Positions 45,150 to 56,842 of a stretch of 64,000 nt of DNA are shown here, in pieces; the stretch's first letter is position 1, and each line of letters opens with the position of its first letter. The DNA comes from Laguncularia racemosa (taxonomy: Eukaryota > Streptophyta > Magnoliopsida > Myrtales > Combretaceae), in assembly GCA_037954665.1 (NCBI GenBank), contig JBBMOL010000065.1:930001-994000 (forward strand), given 5' to 3'. A program made the translations under genes and the position numbers. The notes beneath the pieces are model-generated. The model was not told the origin of the DNA, made no database searches, and was given only the letters and a program-made list of their open reading frames with translations.

Positions 45150-47343
45150 TATATGTTTTAAACCCTAGCTTGATTATAATGCATATGTCTTACTTGTAGT
45201 CCAATAATAGACTATTATAGAATTGATTAAATTAATTTTACTCTTTTCAAACTTTGACCCAATCTAAAACACATTTCGTATGATATAAAATACATGCTCG
45301 ATGAACCAAAAATCAAGAACACACAAATATTCAAATGCTTAATATAATAATACAATAAATCATCAACCCAATATCCCGAACAATTGAACTTAATTAATGA
45401 TTATATTAAGCATAAAATTTATTAGGGAATAAAGAAATCCATAACAATTTTTTTAAAAAGAAAAAAGAAAAAGAAAGAAAGGAAATAGAAAACTTATTAT
45501 TTGTCATAGAAACTAAAAATCCCTAAACTTCAAACTTTTATATGAATTAACTTATTTATTTATAGTTAGCGTGGATGCTTTAATTATTTACAAATAAACT
45601 AAAAATGAATTAAAAGAAAACTAGGAAAACCCTCTATCAAAATAAATACAAAAGTCAGCTGTGATGTTTCCTTCCGGTATGCATGTTGTGGCCTCCTCAT
45701 GATTTTTTCTAAATATTACCATTAGTTACGTATATTAAATCTCTACCATTAATTATCCTATTAATATAGATATTGACGATAAAATTAAAGTTGAACCAAT
45801 TCCATTAAAAATATAGGTAAAACCATACAAAATTCCATTTATTTATAGCGAAAATGAAAGCAGGATTCTCCAAAGATTTGCATTTGGATAAATCTTATTT
45901 TTCCCAACCCTCTTATTTATGGATCGAGAAAACCAATGGACTTCAACATAGGCTAGTGGCATTGAACCTTGATCATTGTCATTTATTTCTTGGAAAATTA
46001 GCCACAAATGGCAGTGCTTGGACGTGGATTTTATACCTTTAGCGTACCTTTTAAGACGTAGAGGTTTTACGTAAGAAAAGATAAAGAAAATCCAGCCAAT
46101 CTTCTTCTCTCTAAGATCAACTTTTGGTCCACATCAACGACAAGAGATGCCCTTTTAGTTCTTATAATCGTATGATTGTGGATCTCATGCTAATGTTGGA
46201 TCGGATCACCCATAGGATAAGTATTAAATACAAAAATCAAATCTTATCAATCCTAATATATCCCATCGCTAAAACCAGAAATAGAAAATAAGATTACCAG
46301 CCAAAAACTAAGATCATGAAAAGCCTTTTGGGACACTTTTGCACATCATAGAATAGATATTATACGTTTTTCTGATTTGACTTCTCTACATCCTTTTCAA
46401 GTTGAATGAGGATTAATGTAGCTTTATCCTACAATTGATATATAAGTATGGGATAATTACCCTTTTTAGATGATTTAATTTTATAATTATCTTTTCATGT
46501 TTACCCCTTTTATTTTTATAATAGTAAAGAATCTTATTCATCAAAATTGTGTTATTTACTACTTTCCTTTTAAGTACAAGGCTTGTTTGTATAAAATGAA
46601 TGGAGTATAAATAAAACCTTAATTTTTTTTTATTGTAATGTTTGATACTATCTTATACGTTGTAATATATAGACTTATGATAATACCGTTATACATGAAA
46701 GCATCACTTTACTTAAATATTAAGCAGAATTAAGCTTGGTTAAGAGCTATTAGAATCTTCCCTACTCTAAAGATTTTCTTAATCAAGTCTTAATTGATTT
46801 GAAGTTATTTTAAGTATAGTGCATGCCTGTGAAAAAGAACAAAAGCAAGAAGGAACACAATGGGGATTGAACTATTATCAAACCTAACTATCAACATGAG
46901 AGAGAGAGAGAGAGATATGCTCAAACACACGATCTTCTTGGAAAGAGACTCCCTTCCTTATTAGATGGGCACATCCAAACCCTCGCCGTGGTTATTACAA
47001 ACAATGGCTCTAACTCTGGCTCTATAGCTCTAGAACTCTAGGTTTCCGTATAATGCCGCCAGTCTCATTCTCGGATTTTTAGGATCCATGGTCAAAGCTT
47101 TGAATTTTTTTTTTGCTTTTGGTCTGCGGTCACAGTCATCATATCGCATGTAGTATGGACCACTTTCATTATACCTTTTTTTTTTCCTTTCATGAGTATC
47201 CATCAAAAAGATTTTCAATTAGGTTAGTATTAATGAATTTAAGGAATTTAACCCCAAAAAAATATATAATTATATACTTATTTTTGAAAAATTGCAAAAT
47301 GATCACTAGCATTTTGAAGAAGTTTTCAGAGACTTATAACCAA

Positions 47344-47382
<39 letters not shown>

Positions 47383-48690
47383 ATTGCTTATGTTTTATTA
47401 GTATATGCTAATAGTGATTAAGGAACATGTATTAATTTTAAATTAATTTATGATAATTAGCTTAATAAAATAATGTTATTATTAAAGGAATCTAATTAAA
47501 TAATATAATAAAAATAATAATAAATTAAAAAATACTAAAAAATAATTGTAGCAAATCACAACCCACCACTAATTATAAGTCTATAAACTATCGATGATAG
47601 TGGATAACCCTCACTATTGTCAAATATAAAAAAACAAAATAAAAATTAGAAAATGACACAAAACTCATGAAATTATAACGTTCTCACTATCCAATGGCAA
47701 CTCAATGGATTTTGACCCATTGCTTCCTTCTTTTTTTTTTAATTTTGAAGGTAGTGGTGACTATCTATCATCATGAACAAGTCATGACCCACTATATTTT
47801 AGGTTGTTTTCTAGCTATCTCAAGGTTCAAAATTGGTCGGCAACAATCTTAAGAAGATTGCACAACCTCTTGTTGGTGGTTGATCATCCTTAAACCTTGG
47901 GATGGTTGGAAAATGGCTATAAGTTTTTAAATGATTTTTTTTTTTTCATTTTTTAAACACATTTTTCTATCATTTTTAATGTATCATTGTACTAAATTTA
48001 TTTAATAGTATCATTGTAATTAATTGATTATCATTGACCAATCATAAATATATATGTGTCACTTAATTAGCATCTAACATGTACCAATAAAACACAAATT
48101 ATGTACTTCAAAAAATAAAATATAGATCATAGATTCACAAAAACCTCAAAATATAGGTCATATTTTTATAATTTTATCTTCATTTTTTATAAAGTGTACA
48201 ATTAATATTAATAATATAAAAAAATTCTTGTTAATTCAAATACTCAATTAATGGACCTTCCAACTTTTGCGTAATTGTTAGGATCATTTGGTAGACGATA
48301 TAGCTTAGGCTATATTTGTGTAAATAGGGAAAGTAAAAAAGGAAAAATACTATTAAGATTTGAAATATAAGAGAATTAAATAGAGATAAAATTTAATAAT
48401 AATATGTTATTTTGCTAAATTCAAATATCATCCCTAATTACTTTTTAATCAAAATTTGAAAAAAATAAAATGGACACCAATAAGTAAAATATGTTTTCCT
48501 GATATTGTGATTGAACCAACACTCTAGAATCTCTTCATAGTACCCTCAACTCAATTTAGAGGGATTGAAAAAAAAAAAGAGTATTTCCCGAGCTCAGAAA
48601 AGTGTGTTTTATTATTATTATTATTTTACCAAGTGAGAAATATATTAAATAATTAATAATTAATATCTTATTCACATCACACGCTCCATC
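45150..48690. other. AT-rich intergenic region, no recognised gene
   Basis: Short ORFs only (45854-46042, 62 aa; 47030-47218 minus, 62 aa rich in Lys/Arg); neither matches a known family. Microsatellites: (GA)n at about 46900-46916 and (ATT)n at about 47345-47381. Confidence 0.5.
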
Positions 48691-48828
48691 TTCTTTCTTG
48701 TTTTCATCGACAAAATACAAAGAGGGCAAAAAACACTGCGACTTTCATCTCCTCTTCAGCTTTGCCATTGCCATATATCATTCTACATTTCCACTGCCAA
48801 CAACAGCTACTGATTCTGGTAAGTGATT
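48691..48828 (+). other. Possible 5' UTR exon with splice donor, gene not identified
   Basis: A C/T-rich stretch (ctcctcttcagctttgccat) ends at ttctg|gtaagtgatt, a good plant donor, and is followed by T-rich intron-like sequence. A possible acceptor, tttctttgcag, lies at about 49316. This looks like the leader of a host gene, but no convincing coding exon follows, so the assignment is weak. Confidence 0.2.
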
Positions 48829-49888
48829 GCTACTTCTTCTTCTTTTTTATTTTATTATTACTATTATTTTATTTTCGTGCCAATTGGGTTTGCTCATCTT
48901 AGAGTTTTAGATTTTGATAATACCCATTCATGATTCTATGCAAGATTATTTGAGTGAACTAATGATAGTCGTGGAAAATTGGAAAATGGCTAATTGATTT
49001 CGTTATATGCCTTATTTCGATGAGTACTGAAATTTCTGGAGACATTACTGTTTTCTTAAAAAATCGATTTGTATTGCAATGTGAAAAATGGTTATTGAAT
49101 ATAACTCAAACAAATGTAAGTAGAGAAAATGAAGCTATATAAAAGCCCCACATGCTAGCTTAATGCCACATGGATTTTTTATTTTTTCCTCTGCTGATCT
49201 TTTTGACATACCTTCAATGATTTTGGTATTGGTTGTTCAATTGTTAGTATTTGTATATGGATTGCTTCATATGCTTTGGGACTCTTAAAGTCATGTTACA
49301 AGATTTCTTTGCAGGGTTATATATAAATTTATACTTGTCGGTCTTATTGGCTATTAGTATGTATTTTAATTTTTTTCTCACTTTGATAAAGCCATTTATC
49401 CTTGTGGTTTAGTAGTGATTGTATTGCTTCATAAGGAACTGAAGAAATAATTTGAACACATGAATGTTGAAAATATGTCACTTAATAATCATTAAGATTA
49501 ATAGACTCCTTAATCATGAGTACAAAGTGTTTTTTATCAATCCAACAATGTAGCTTGCATTTGAATACAATTTTCTTGCACCTATAGTGTCCTTATAGGA
49601 TCTTAGTAAATCCATAGGAGTTTCATGGAATTTGATTCATGTTAGACCAAAGTATCATTATGAGTTAAGAACAAGAGCTGGTTGAACTTGTGTTATTCAT
49701 GTTTATGTTCTGAAATTGATATTGGTATATTTTGGAGGTGAATTAGAAGTAAGCATTTATGTAAAGTTGGAAGATTTTATTCAGCTTTCTTTCTACCATT
49801 TGATGCATTTGTTATTGGAAAGTGATCCTTTTCTCTGTTTTACTAAATTAGTGGTTATATATACTGAAATTTTGACAATCATCTTGTT

Positions 49889-50095
49889 TTGCTCACAATA
49901 AGCAGTTCTTATGAAGAATTTGATCCTGGTGCAACTGCTTTTAACATGTCTTGCGTGAAACCAAATATGACACAAAAAAGCTTGAGCTTGGAGGAAAGGA
50001 AAAACAATTATATGTTTGAAATCTATGCTCTGTTTCTCGATTTGAGACTGCACCTTCTTATGAAGGCTATTGATGATTTTTGGGAAATTATTTAA
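49889..50095 (+). pseudogene. Unassigned exon-like ORF fragment
   Basis: An open stretch after a possible acceptor (aataagcag at 49903) encodes YEEFDPGATAFNMSC, then ERKNNYMFEIYALFLDLRLH, ending in a stop at 50095. Composition is protein-like rather than random (acidic, few low-complexity runs), unlike the surrounding AT-rich DNA. I do not recognise the family. It could be one exon of a host gene or a gene relic; no partner exons were found. Confidence 0.3.
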
Positions 50096-50251
50096 CCATG
50101 GAGGAAACTTAATCTATTGTATTAAGGGAATACATAATTATTCAATTCCACATCCTAAACATATAGCTTCAATATATATTCTCACACCCCATTTTTCCTA
50201 CTACTTTTTGATAACCGATTAGTTAACAATCCAAGCAAATATATCGGCTTT

Positions 50252-50276
50252 TGTGTGTGTGTGTGTGTGTGTGTGT
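50252..50276. repeat. (GT)n microsatellite
   Basis: About twelve uninterrupted GT units. Confidence 0.95.
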
Positions 50277-51699
50277 ACGTCTTCTCTATCACGCTCACTG
50301 TCTCCTTATCTTGTATACATGTCTATCTTTATTGAATGTTAATAGAAAATGGTTTCTATATGGTGTTATTTGATAGCTCTCATAGATCCTTCATCCCCAT
50401 GCATGATCATCATTTTAAAGTAATGTTGTAAGGGATGTATTTTTATCTTTATGCAGCACATTTTAGTAATCTAAAAATTAGAAAATTGTATATTGCACAA
50501 TATAACATATATGATTTACATATAGAAAACAGAATTGAATATCTCCCATAAAAAGTTAAGGTTTGAAATTCTCCTTTCTTCTTCATTAATACTTTCCTTA
50601 ATATCTTTCAAATTTATATTTTAAACATCAGTTTCTTTTATCAACAACAAGTAATCGTATGATATTGGTATATCTATATGTCTACAAGCCCCTTTTTCCT
50701 ATTGCAAGACAGAGTGTCTCTCTTTTCCTCCCTTCTAAAGACTTCCTTTCATTTGTATATAAATTTCTTTACGATTGATTTGGAATTTTGGAAATTTTTT
50801 TTGTATTAAGAAAGATAAGTAATGACTTTTGATGCATTATCTGAATTTTGTATTCAACCCATTAAGTTATATCCATTAAAAGAGGTTGTGTTCTTAAATA
50901 TCATTAATATGTCTGTCTATGATGGGTTGATTGCATTCTACGTTTCTTGCTAGATGAATTCATAATTTGACGGATACTTTTTATAATGTTGATAAAATTT
51001 TGGCTTTGAATTCACCATTTTCCCTATTTGGTAATTTCAACGTACCATATCCCTCCATTAATAATTGTAATTATATTGTAAAAGTATACTAAAATAATTG
51101 TAATTATATTGTTTTATTGAAGAAGTTGCCATATATATAGTGTATTATTATAGTTTTTTTTTTTTAATTTCACACATTTTGTAGACTATTTATGTATTAG
51201 TTTCTTTTTCTGCAGATGATGGTTGTGAACTAATTCTTGAGCAATAAAGATATTATCAATTATTTTTCTTCTAGGAACAAAAGGTGATTGTTGGCAGCCA
51301 AATATTACTACCTTCAACCCAAATGGTAGCAATTTGGGAATACCCTTGTAGGGGTAATTATAGCTACTATTGGGTAAAAAATTCACCATTCCAGAAGGGT
51401 TATCTATTTTATGAACCAGAGGGGTGCTAGTATTGCTTATTTCTGAAAACAAATTACCCAAAGAGACAAGTTCCTTCACCACTGCAATAATATTGCCTCT
51501 AATAATATGCTAGGTAGATTTACAGAATTTGGGCATATGCCCAATAGGCTTAGAAGCTTTTCCATTTGTTTGGTTAAGATTGAAGAAAAAAGGAGTGACA
51601 TAAACCAAAGCCAGCTAAAATATTTTCAGTTCCCATGGTGTAGACAGATGACTTCTATAAGATATATGACAATAGGAAATGCCTGTCTTGCAGAAAATG

Positions 51700-52271
51700 A
51701 TAACTAAACAAAGACTTAAATTTAAGCATCATACCACCCAGTTTCAACTTAATCAAGTGGACAACTTCGTCATCAATACCACTATAGTAGCTTCTCTTCA
51801 CCAGCTTACAGGAAGATCTATCTTGTCTACCTACACCTTAAAAAGTAAGGCACGTGATAATCTAACATTGAGCATTCCAAGTGGAAGAATCTTACTATTA
51901 CGCGAACTTTGAAGTTCATAACTTGTGGCTTTCCATCTTTTAGCCATCTCATCGGCATCACCGACTAGCCCTCCCATTGTTTGAATAACCATTTCAACAA
52001 TTTTTTGAATCAATCTAGATAATTTAGGACCATGCTTAGCAGCTTGACACTCTCGAGACACGGCAATTGCCCTTTGTTCAAGCTGCTGCAACTCAGAGTC
52101 TACTAGGCAATTCACCATTATCACCTCATAATCTACACTATCTAAAATAGAAATTGGTTGGAGATCCACCAACAATGGCATCTTCCCTTGCACTACTGTA
52201 CTGGATTTAATACCATGGGCATCGTAAAATCCATCCATAATTTTCTCATCATAATTTATTACATTGTACAT
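51700..52271 (-). pseudogene. EDR1/CTR1-type Raf-like MAPKKK fragment (EDR1 domain)
   Basis: The minus-strand frame from 52271 reads NYDEKIMDGFYDAHG, QGKMPLLVDLQ, LIQKIVEMVIQTMGG and LSRALLFKV. This is the order of the EDR1/CTR1 N-terminal regulatory domain (PF14381), a domain of plant Raf-like kinases in stress and ethylene signalling. It is interrupted by TAG at 51831-51833; similarity continues (VDKIDLP) and, after a 1-base loss near 51807, in another frame (RSYYSGIDDEVVHLIKL). No kinase domain is seen downstream; an ORF at 51186-51482 on the same strand is of unknown relation. It is a decayed gene piece. Confidence 0.8.
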
Positions 52272-52816
52272 GTAAATAGTTTGATATGGTAAGCATGTTA
52301 TCTTATAAATTTTATTATGTTGCTACATTAAATTTATGCACATGTATCTCGGGTGCTTATCTGCCAGTTATGATGAATAAAAATTTCTAGATTAAGTCTT
52401 GCTCAAGATTTATCTATCTTTCTCTTCCTCTTTTTGAATGTTGTGTTTTTGGAAATTTAGATTATATTTCAATGTTCTTTTCTATTTTCTAGTAACCTTT
52501 AAGTTTTTTTCTATTGCATTTTAGGAATCATGGCAGGTGTAAACACCCCATTTTTGCCCTAGGAATCAATAATAATCAATTTTCAATTTTTCCTAATTTT
52601 TTCCAATTTTTCCTAATTTAGCATAAATAGTAAAAATATTCAAAAAAATAAAAATAAATAGGAAAACCCATAATTTTGAAAAATGATTTCAAGAATGGTA
52701 ATAATAAGGGATAAATAATTTTTACAAATTTTTGAAATTCCAAAAAATACAAAAAAATGGAAAAATTGCATCGCATATGTACAATTTGCGATATAAAGAA
52801 AATCGGGAAATTGGGC

Positions 52817-52881
52817 CAGCTCAACTGGCTCGTGCGTGCATGTTGGGACGTGTGAAGGCTGAAGGTCGTGAGTTCGAATCC
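52817..52881 (+). promoter_or_regulatory. tRNA-like stretch in LTR U3 (element C)
   Basis: An A-box-like CAGCTCAACTGG (52817-52828) and a B-box AGTTCGAATCC (52871-52881) are 54 bases apart. The stretch aligns in position with 43308-43363 in the solo LTR. T-arm pairing is imperfect. Confidence 0.5.
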
Positions 52882-53228
52882 CCCCGCATGCGCTCGGCCA
52901 AAACTTTTTCTGTCTTTTCCCTAGAGCTGCCACGTGGCAGCGTGTGATTAGTCGAAGGGAAATCACGCGAGTCGCGCGTGATCGTCTTCCTCACCAGGAC
53001 AAATGCGAGGAGAAGCCGGAGCAAGTCCGACGAAGGCGAAATCGGCCGTTTTTTTTTTTTTAATCGTCTAGATTACGGTCAAGATAAAGCCAAATCCATA
53101 AGATAAATCAAAGAAAAACAAGAGATCAACATCAAATCGCCGAGATAAAATCAAATCTAAAAACGGAAGAAATTCGGATTTATCCAAATCGGCCGATTCG
53201 AGCTTATCCAAGAGGGTTTCCGGACGCC

Positions 53229-53236
53229 TATAAATA
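53229..53236 (+). promoter_or_regulatory. LTR TATA box (element C)
   Basis: TATAAATA followed by GAGGAGAAC, at the same position as in the other two LTRs. The predicted start is about 53260. Confidence 0.75.
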
Positions 53237-53524
53237 GAGGAGAACAGGAGGAAGCCAAAGCACGAAGAAAAAGTGAGAGAAAGGAGCAAATCGGAGTACA
53301 CCAGAGAAGTTTGAAGCCGAGACCACCGACCGGAGTTGGAGCCACCGTAAGGAGACGTTCTGGGAGTGAACCGCCACCACCATTGGATTCAGCACCCTCG
53401 AGAATCTAGGATTCGACATCTCACCCGCCGCAAAAGACCGCCGGAACGCCGTGATCGAGCAACTCTCTGCTGCCGTGTCCGATTTGACCGATTCGACTCG
53501 ACCCGCGCACCGACCCGGATCCAG

Positions 53525-53685
53525 GTAAGTCGGATTTTTCGATTTTTTTAATTATTTTATTTTGTTTATTTTGTTTATTTATTCTAAATTTATTATTTTT
53601 TATTTGTTTGGTTATTTATTTATTTGCTTTTGTTATATTTTCAATAAATAGGAAAAATGTAGGAATTAGGTTTTTTTTTTAGGAA

Positions 53686-53716
<31 letters not shown>

Positions 53717-55068
53717 ATAAAATGTAGAAAAATAATAACAAAATTCTAGATTTCAAAATAGGATAGATATTAACTTAGGATAAAATTTTCAACCTAAAAT
53801 CACAAAAATCCCAAAAATCACAAAAATCACAAAAAAAATCATAAAAATCATAAAAAGCATAAAAAAATCATGAAAATTAATAAAAAATTCAAAAATTATA
53901 AAAGAATCATGAGTTTTAGCACTTAGAAAAATCATTTTCTTCAAATAAATCCAAAATTGATATTTTTCCCTAAAAAATCATTTTCAAAAATCAGATTAAA
54001 GCTTAGGCTTAGAGTTTTTAGAAAAATCCCAAAAATGGTAAGAACATAAATCAAATGAGATTTCAAAAATTAAAATTCACAAACACACTTAAAGTTTTCA
54101 GAAAAAGCGAACTACGGCTTGTTTGATCCTGAGTAGCAAGTACGTAGGCACCTATTCGGGTCAACCCATAAAATGAATGAAAAATCATTTTTCTTGAAAA
54201 TAATTCAAAAACATAATAAAAAGTAACAGAAACACAATGAAACACATTTCTAAATATAAACAATTTTAGGAGATTAGGTGGTAACTGTAAAGGTTTTAAT
54301 ACGTTAGCCTCCGGACTTAGAAACTCTGGTTTTCCCTTTTTCTCTTTTCACAAAAACGAAAAGAGGAAATAACGACGACTAGTAGTCTAAATTAAGACTA
54401 ATCCGCTCCTTTAGTCTTAATTCAATTTTCCCAACAACAGTTGGGTGGCGACTCCAAAAATCAAACGAAATTCCTAACTCAAGTCGAGGATCTATATTAG
54501 ATGAGCATATGGTCTAGTCTAGATCGAATTAGGAATGGGAAATAAAAAATTAGGCTCGATAGGATGGCGACTCTGCTGGGGACCCATGCCAGTAGGCTAG
54601 CCACCTGCATCTCTTCAAATTGTTATCTTTAAGAAATGTGCTTCATTTTTTTACTCTGTTGCTAACCTTTCAAGGTTTAGTTAGATTTTCAGTTTTTCTT
54701 TATTGCGGGGGGTTTGCATGCATGTATCTGTGTGAGTAGATGCGGTCAAACCTGGACCGTCCTAGAAACCTAAGACGGAGAGCCATTGTGTAGGTTTCAG
54801 GCGAAGTGAGTTGGTTCACCGTTCGGAACTGATTAGGCTACCCCACCCTATGCTTCGATATGGCCTGAGATCCATTTCTTCGAGAATGCGGGAGGCCATA
54901 AAGTTCGGGAACCAGTTAGAACCAACCTACTTGCATACATAACATCGTAAGGGGTTGACAATTGATGACAATGTAATGGTTTGTTATTTTCTTCATGGAG
55001 TTCAAGTCTATTTCCCTGTAATGCTTTCATAGTTCTGTTTGTAATTAGGCGATTTCTTATTGTAATAG
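53525..55068 (+). other. Candidate leader intron from LTR donor to ORF1 start (element C)
   Basis: The donor CAG|GTAAGT at 53522-53530 matches the plant consensus exactly. The acceptor candidate ttcttattgtaatag ends at 55068 and the ORF1 ATG is the next codon. The interval is T/A-rich and includes the rest of the LTR, the PBS and the leader. Elements A and C share donor, acceptor and spacing (about 1.55 kb). The genomic RNA must stay unspliced, so this would create a subgenomic ORF1 mRNA. Not proven. Confidence 0.5.
54565..54584 (+). other. Primer binding site (Ogre type)
   Basis: TGGCGACTCTGCTGGGGACC, three bases after the LTR end. It resembles the Ogre PBS (recalled as tRNA-Arg type) better than the element A variant. 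Confidence 0.78.
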
Positions 55069-56595
55069 ATGGCTAGCAGCGCAGTCGACCGCCTCTTCCG
55101 CAAAGAGATTCGGGTGTACAAACCTTTGGACCCAAAATTGGTATTGGACCATTGGTTTACCTTGTACAACCCAGAGGAGCAGGCCTTCATCCAGCAAAAG
55201 ATCGGCCCCATCCTCTCACTGACAAAGATAGAGGTGAATTTGCCGTTGGTACGGGCCATGCTCCAATTATGGGAAATCGAGCCCACTGCGTTCTTCATCG
55301 GGCCACATGAGATCACCCTTACCCTAGAGGAGTACACCCAGTTGCTACAGGCTCCAGCACTAACCGATCAGATCTATATGCTAGACCTCGAGGTCGGGCC
55401 AGCTGGTACCTTCAACAGACTACTAGGCATCCACAAAACAGCAGTCAACAAAGCCCTGGCAGACTGTAATGGGTATTGTATACGTATGGATGATTTAGAA
55501 GCCTGGTTCATCGCCCGAGAGGACAATGGGGATAGAAAGGACATCCTATGTGGGGACCCTAAGACTTACAGGCAGAGAAGGGTGAATGCTTTCATCTTGA
55601 CAGCCTTCGCCACCATATTGTTCCCCATCGGGACCTTCTATATTCACTACAGGGTTGCAAAGCTGGTGGCCCAATTTCTTGAGGGAAGATCTTACATCCC
55701 GGCTCTACTAGCTGAACAAATCCGGAACCTGAATTTCTTTAAGAAGAAAGGCCATGGGATCCTTCGCTCCAGCCTCAACCTTCTGCTAATATGGTTTGTA
55801 AGCCACCTCAAGTGCTTCGGGCTGAACATGGTCAGGAAAACCCTAGCCCAACAGGTGGATCTGGTGGATTCATGTATAGAAAAGGTAAAGCTACCCGACG
55901 ACCTCACCCGCCACAGTTGGGTAGAGCTACTTAGGAGTTTTAGTACCAAAGATATTTTATGGATAGCCAGGTGGAGTTGCTGTGACAAAATCATCTTGAC
56001 CTGCAGTAACCTCCAAGCCGTACCTTTGATCGGGATCAATGGATGTATCGAATATCACCCAAACTCAGTAGTCCGCCAATTTGGTACTATCCAAGACATA
56101 GTTTATCGGCCCTCGCTCGAAGCAGTCACCTTTGAGTATCAAGATCCGAACATGTTAGTAGCCGAGAAGTTTGCTAAGCTGGCAGAGGTCAAAGCACTTT
56201 GGGAAGCCAGAATCGAAAGCCCGAATGTGGACCTCGAGGAGTTAGATGGCGAAGTGGGAAAACACCGAGCCACCAGAGAGTTTGTAATCCGCCAGCTATA
56301 CCAGACAGGGGAAAGAGCATATCGGTTTTCAGACGTCACTCAGCCAAGACCAGACAAGATCAATCCAGAGACAGAAATCTACCTAGAGCAGGTCAAGGCC
56401 AGGATGGAAGTGTACTTCGAAGCTGCAGATTATAAGAAAGACATCTGGAATGGACGCTTCAAGGAATCTGACCAAAGGAACAAGGCCTTAGAAGCACAAT
56501 TGGAGAAGTGCCAAGACAAATTCAAGGAACTAGAAGCCGTCATCAGTGGGAAGTCTAAGCCTCCACAACAGAAGACTAAAAGAGCTAGGAAGTAG
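55069..56595 (+). CDS. Ogre ORF1 protein, DUF7745/plant-mobile-domain-like, 508 aa
   Basis: Full-length homologue of the element A ORF1, starting MASSAVDRLF and ending KPPQQKTKRARK. The basic tail (KTKRARK) is missing from the element A copy, where CAG became TAG. Residues 20-380 form the DUF7745-like region; residues 430-495 are a probable coiled coil (QRNKALEAQLEKCQDKFKEL). A 3-residue insertion (IHY) sits near residue 188. Comparing the first 400 bp of both copies by eye, I count about 20 silent and 14 replacement differences, fewer replacements than expected without selection. It lies 248 bp before the gag start. Its role in Ogre biology is unknown. Confidence 0.88.
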   Translation: MASSAVDRLFRKEIRVYKPLDPKLVLDHWFTLYNPEEQAFIQQKIGPILSLTKIEVNLPLVRAMLQLWEIEPTAFFIGPHEITLTLEEYTQLLQAPALTDQIYMLDLEVGPAGTFNRLLGIHKTAVNKALADCNGYCIRMDDLEAWFIAREDNGDRKDILCGDPKTYRQRRVNAFILTAFATILFPIGTFYIHYRVAKLVAQFLEGRSYIPALLAEQIRNLNFFKKKGHGILRSSLNLLLIWFVSHLKCFGLNMVRKTLAQQVDLVDSCIEKVKLPDDLTRHSWVELLRSFSTKDILWIARWSCCDKIILTCSNLQAVPLIGINGCIEYHPNSVVRQFGTIQDIVYRPSLEAVTFEYQDPNMLVAEKFAKLAEVKALWEARIESPNVDLEELDGEVGKHRATREFVIRQLYQTGERAYRFSDVTQPRPDKINPETEIYLEQVKARMEVYFEAADYKKDIWNGRFKESDQRNKALEAQLEKCQDKFKELEAVISGKSKPPQQKTKRARK

Positions 56596-56842
56596 AGCAT
56601 TATTTGTAATCTTTTATTTTGATAATTGAACTCCAAAATTTTCAATATTAATAAAAGTAAAGTTTCAGTATTACATTGTCAATCAGTTGTCAACCCTTTT
56701 ATCTTTTAGCATCCGCATGACACATGCATATCATTCTTGCATTCATCACACTAAAATAAAAAATACGGATCCACGTATCAAAATAGCTTCCAAGCAACCG
56801 AACCCTCCTAAAAGCCCGGTTCTCACGCGCTCAAGAACAAAA

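Larger units (their letters stand above)
52538..54561 (+). repeat. 5' LTR of Ogre-type element C (2024 bp)
   Basis: It starts TGTAAACACCCCATTTTTGC and ends TTAGGCTCGATA; the usual terminal CA is mutated to TA. The architecture equals that of the other Ogre-type LTRs: tRNA-like stretch at 52817, TATA at 53229, GC-rich leader, CAG|GTAAGT at 53525, A/T-rich U5. An (AT)n run sits at about 53690-53716. Sequence divergence from the element A and solo LTRs indicates a different subfamily. Confidence 0.93.

Noticed and set aside
51186..51482. 98-aa minus ORF as continuation of the EDR1-type kinase
   Set aside because: Same strand and near, but I see no convincing motif of this kinase family; relation left open.
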